64,000 nt of DNA from Marsupella aquatica (lineage: Eukaryota; Marchantiophyta), in the NCBI GenBank assembly GCA_973895155.1, contig OZ316896.1, positions 9,858,001 to 9,922,000 on the forward strand, written 5' to 3'. Shown here piece by piece: positions 60,476 through 64,000 of the stretch. The notes below the pieces were generated by a model, which worked only from the letters and a program-made list of their open reading frames with translations, had not been told where the DNA came from and made no database searches. Numbering within the stretch: the stretch's first letter is position 1; every line of letters begins with the position of its first letter. The position numbers were made by a program, and so were the translations under genes.

Positions 60476-60951
60476 CCCGGGTATGCAACTCCCCTTTTTA
60501 TAAGGCAAGTTTTTAATTCCTTATAATGGCCTTATATTCAATTGACCATCTTAGATTTCATTTTCGTGTACTAAAGTCTTGTACCTCTCAACTCAAGGAA
60601 TCCAAAAATGTAACTTGAAATAAAAACCAAGCATGTTTTGATGTACAAATAGTTGATCAAAACCAAATTATATGGGTTTTTTTTAATACAGGGGTCTACA
60701 GCCAAACTAGCCAGCTTTTTAGGATTTTTATTAAAATTTTAAAAATCTTTTAATAAAAATTAAAACATGTATAGGAATATTTTTTAATTTCATATGGAAA
60801 AAGAAGAAAACCAAACCTTTTATATGACTTGAAAATTTTTAAAAGTGGAAAACCCAGGTTTTTTCAAATTTTAATTATTTTGTATAGCCAACTTTTTAGT
60901 CCATATAAAAATGTAGACCCCTGTCTATTATATAAGAGTTGCGTACCCGGG
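60476..60951 (-). mobile_element. Second TIR family element, 476 bp, inside the ParB-like coding sequence
   Basis: The terminal inverted repeat is CCCGGGTAYGCAACTC (one mismatch between ends). The 8-bp target duplication TTCATGCC lies at 60468-60475 and 60952-60959. Removing it with one target copy gives a continuous minus-strand frame (NPGHEP joined to HIADLIP). It contains a second inner inverted pair, ACAGGGGTCTACA at 60688-60700 and 60912-60924. It is AT-rich with no ORF. Confidence 0.85.
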
Positions 60952-61249
60952 TTCATGCCCCGGATTTCTTATCATGGAATTGGCCACCTCCTTTACATGG
61001 TCTGCATTCAACATTCTATAACAGAGTCTTGCCGATGCAGGGAAAATACTGTCTACGGGAATAGAAAATATTGAATTAATCCCAAACGTATAATATTGCT
61101 CCATTTGTTGCAGTACCTCATTACCTTCTAAGACCTTCTTCTCCTCAGGAGCGTCCAACTGCTCGTCCACATCTTGTGAATGCACTGTCAGGTTTTCTGT
61201 AGTGTCATCCATGATGGCACTGTCAATTTTCTGTTTCTTCTTCTGTCTT

Positions 61250-61375
61250 GGCCTCTTTTCACTTGCACTCGGCTTCTCAACCGGACGTTTCTTCTCAACT
61301 GGCTTCTCAACTCGGCTTCTCGTACTCGACTTCTCGTACTCGGCTTCTCAACTGGCTTCTCAACCGGAGGTTTCC
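61250..61375 (-). repeat. Coding tandem repeat that switches the reading frame
   Basis: Units of 12-13 bases around GTTGAGAAGCC and GTACGAGAAG are repeated about eight times in the linker of the ParB-like pseudogene. One frame is open before it and another after it, so a unit-length change (slippage) inside the repeat probably caused the frame switch. Confidence 0.65.
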
Positions 61376-62167
61376 TTTGTCTTTGTTTTTGTTTTCCCAC
61401 TGCTCTTTGAGAGGTCGCTGCTGTAGTTCCTGCGGTCTCTGTTGTAGGTTTTGGAGCTTTCTCTGGCGCTTGCTCGGGCACAGGGTTTGTATTCACCGCT
61501 GGAAGCTTTCTCATCTTGGACAAAGATTCTATCCATTGCTTTGCTTTGACTAAATCAAACTTGGGAGCAAATGCAACATCCTTATCAATTAAAACACCAG
61601 GCTCCTCCGCCTCCAACGATAACAATCCAGCTTTCTCAAGTAAATTGCTTAACGTCCAGGTAGTTGCAAAAGAAAAATTGCTTTGGTGCTTCATCATGTT
61701 GAGTTTCAAATATTGAAACCCATACATAATGTCGACTGGAAGCATACCAGTTACCCCGATGACCAACTTCTTTGTGTCATAGGTCTTTGGAAAAAATCCC
61801 ATTGACAAAACGCTCAATTCCCCACTTGCGTGCCATTCGACATTGAATTCAGAGGAGTATGCCTTTGACAAAAGGTTAACTTTAACCCAACAAGACCTAT
61901 CGTGCATCTCGAGAATGACCGAATTCATCCCTCTCCCTCCAATGCCAACAGAGACCATAGGTCCGCAAACAAAAGTCAGGCTATCATTTTCTCTACACTT
62001 TAAGGTCAAAATAGGTTCAATCGTGGTTGATGGCACTTCATTATTGAGCGGGTTTCTTGAGAACTCAAGCCCCATCAAAAGCGTGGGGATCTCTCATCTA
62101 GTAAGAATCCATCCAGGCAGTGGGTCGGTGCAATCGCGAGTTTGAAAACAACAAGATTGCTCCCTGC

Positions 62168-63471
62168 CCCTGGGCCCTCAGCGTTACTAATGCAGGGAGG
62201 ACGTGCGAACAATGCAAGGGTATTTTTAATGTAATGCAAACTAATTTTTATAATATTTTTTAAAGTAGGCAACATCCATGTATATACATTCATCACAATA
62301 TTAGTAATAAGGCTCTTATCAAATACATGTCACATTAATCTTATGCAAGGGTACCTAAAATGCCAAGGACACGTGTCACTATATGGTTGGCACACATGTC
62401 ATCACTTCATTGGCACACATGTCCATATAGTAAATCAGACATTTAATTATTTATCCTCTTAAGGCAAGTTTGGTTTCATGGGCTTGCATGGTAGACTTGT
62501 TTACCCGCATGTGTTAAGTTGGGAGTTAAGTAAATGTTGGGCCAGGATTTTGGGGCCCAACTCCTTTGGGGTTCTGGGATTGATGGGGACCCATGAATCA
62601 ATCCCACATAGACAAACAAGATTACTTTTGAATTCCCTCAAATCAAATGGCCAGGTATGAGGCCAGGTGTGTTTGTGTGTGGGGTGGTGTACTCCCTTGA
62701 TCCGAGCCTTGATCATTGGGTTGGGGGGGGTACCCGGTGCTCACAGTTGTTTGATTGTAGAGATGGCAGGAAAATTACCCACCATGTCTAAGTAACAATT
62801 TCAGCCAAAGGAGATTTGATGGTATTACTCTCCACAATTTTCAGTAGTCATTTTTTGTATTATTATTACTTTGTGTCTAGAATATATATGATTAATGTGT
62901 GGTTTGATGTGTCAGGTTGCATGAAAGAAGTTGTCAAAAACTCTACTTATCATTTGGTGTTAATGGTTGATGTCATACCATTCTTAGTCAAGATAGAATA
63001 ATTTAGCAATTGGAGTTTACATAAGTAGTATATATGCAATTATTCCTCCAAGGATATAGCATAGCATAATAATGCCTTTGTACTAGTTCAGTTTATCTCT
63101 ATGAGGTCTACAAGTTGCCTGAGTTATAGTCATATACTCTAGGAAGAACTATAAATCTTTAGTACTAATTTTGTTATGATCTATATAAAATATGTACCGT
63201 GAACATCAGCGTAACATAATATTCCCCTCTGCAAAATAGAATCTTTTATGTTTCAGTATGATATTCACAATTTTTAAAAATTCAAGGGTTTTTTTAATTC
63301 TTTGAAAAACCCTGTTATAATTTACAAAAGGATAAATTTTTATAGGAAAAAATAATGTTTTTACATTAACAAGGGATTTGTTTTTGTGAACAAAAATATT
63401 AAGAAGGGGTACACGGGGGGTGTCTGTTCTCAGGGGGGTTCACTTAATATAGTAAGAGTGAGGGCCCAGGG
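62168..63471 (-). mobile_element. Non-autonomous TIR element, copy 3 (1304 bp), no target duplication
   Basis: It is the inverse orientation of copies 1 and 2, with both CCCTGGGCCC ends present. The flanking octamers differ (CTCCCTGC on the left, GAGAGATC on the right), unlike the other two copies. Left of it is minus-strand coding sequence; right of it is plus-strand coding sequence. This is the longest copy and probably closest to full length, but it has no transposase ORF. Confidence 0.85.
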
Positions 63472-64000
63472 GAGAGATCCAGGAGTTTATGCACACTTTA
63501 GTGTCATTGGCCTTTGGCCAGGAGATGCTAATTTCACAGTGATTTTTCTATGAGAGATAATGTACCAATATTTCAGTATAAGTCCCATGTAAAGCAAGCT
63601 TGGGCTCCAGTTGGTGGAAGGTGCATTTGGGCAACAGATCTGGCAACAAATTCTCTTCTTTTACCTAGTGGAGAGCCCTTAGCTAAATCCATTGGAGAGA
63701 TACACAAAAACTCTGAAGAGATTATCCCATTTCTTAACAAGTACCTTGATTTTTTGAGAAGGAGTTGCACTGATGAGACATCTATAGCATATAAGGAAAG
63801 ATTTCCTTTTGTGAAATATTGGGAGAGAATTGTGGAGTTGTTGACAAATGGGCTTGCACTAGAAGGGGAGGGAAGTACTCAATTTCCCTTGAAAAACAGA
63901 TTTTGGCCTAAGACTAACCACGGCACTGGTTACAAGGTCAACCAACCGGAACAAAGTGGTCCTCCAAGTGAAGATGAGGAGAATGCAGAGATGACGGCTC
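63472..64000 (+). CDS. Partial coding tract, unknown protein, runs off the window
   Basis: The plus-strand frame is open from the TIR element boundary to the end of the window, about 176 codons without a stop (reading DPGVYAHFSVIGLWPGDANF, later NRFWPKTNHGTGYK). Composition is protein-like and it ends in an acidic stretch. No start codon with context is evident at the left, so the 5' part was probably separated by the TIR element or by a rearrangement. No family recognised. It is coded opposite to the neighbouring ParB/methyltransferase-like gene. Confidence 0.5.

Larger units (their letters stand above)
55893..62167 (-). pseudogene. ParB-like plus N4/N6 DNA methyltransferase-like protein gene, decayed
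   Basis: The 5' end is cut at the TIR element at 62168. In order on the minus strand: an unrecognised N-terminal domain (62167-61450, VCGPMVSVGIGGRGMNS); a Lys/Arg repeat linker; and a ParB/sulfiredoxin-like part (LNADHVKEVANSMIRNPG, FLAISGQHSARAARWI; 61050-60245) with a TIR element inside. A linker exon, one intron (59303-60032) and an alpha-helical exon follow. Then comes a permuted MTase-like domain ending KPTRMIRRIIESLSEPGD and LVLDFFCSG (58070-57970, motif I-like). The expected catalytic motif IV seems to be VDFS near 58590, so activity is unlikely. A disordered acidic tail interrupted by a second TIR element ends at 55893. Frameshifts lie near 62085, 61300, 58935, 58430 and 56190; TGA stops are at 60241 and 57813. 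Confidence 0.7.

Noticed and set aside
60243-60488. Separate small gene starting at 60488
   Set aside because: It is the continuation of the ParB-like exon after the inserted TIR element; the frame joins exactly when one target copy is kept.
60688-60924. Stand-alone 237-bp element with ACAGGGGTCTACA ends
   Set aside because: No target duplication at these ends; they lie inside the better supported 476-bp element at 60476-60951.
1-64000. tRNA genes, rRNA genes, CRISPR arrays, bacterial operons
   Set aside because: None seen on a reading of both strands; the window is eukaryotic in character.

Overview
The window looks like a repeat-rich nuclear segment of a streptophyte, most likely a land plant outside the flowering plants (bryophyte, lycophyte or fern). 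The reasons are short GT-AG introns, a nine-exon plant-type acid lipase, plant-type Ty3/gypsy and Ty1/copia elements, a BED/DUF659-type hAT transposase, and a receptor-like kinase whose ectodomain resembles animal alpha2-delta/CACHD1 proteins. I cannot name the species. Only one gene (the lipase) is clearly intact; most other coding tracts are transposon genes or genes broken by insertions, frameshifts and stops.

Layout. 1-5.6 kb: minus-strand Ty3/gypsy debris (Gag, primer site, LTR, and a separate accessory ORF), with a small terminal-inverted-repeat (TIR) element inside the LTR. 5.9-8.9 kb: a kinase C-lobe fragment and a RING-finger gene. 9.4-11.2 kb: a mosaic of duplicated segments with one long inverted repeat. 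11.3-27.6 kb: a decayed minus-strand hAT transposase, split by a complete 13.4 kb Ty3/gypsy element with 1869-bp LTRs and a 5-bp target duplication. 27.7-28.1 kb: three related hairpins. 28.2-28.8 kb: strand-asymmetric C-rich then G-rich low complexity. 29.1-31.2 kb: a decayed copia relic and minisatellites. 32.2-35.6 kb: the lipase. 37.3-41.0 kb: two genes I do not recognise.

42.9-53.6 kb holds a receptor-kinase pseudogene (VWA embedded in a Cache-type ectodomain, one membrane segment, Pelle-type kinase) cut inside its kinase domain by a young 5156-bp Ty1/copia element; the two 325-bp LTRs differ at one base. 54.6-62.2 kb holds two minus-strand pseudogenes: an FCP1-like HAD phosphatase relative, and a long gene combining a ParB-like domain with a permuted N4/N6 DNA-methyltransferase-like domain. 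The latter has been hit by several TIR elements and carries an intronic minisatellite. The right edge has the start of a plus-strand coding tract of unknown function, joined to the previous gene through a TIR element that lacks a target duplication.

The coding regions do not form an operon or pathway. What links them is insertion history: nested mobile elements interrupt older coding sequence, and in at least three cases removing the insert and one target copy gives back an open frame. Most nonsense codons are of the kind produced by C-to-T change (CGA to TGA, CAG to TAG, TGG to TAG), as expected for methylated, silenced DNA.
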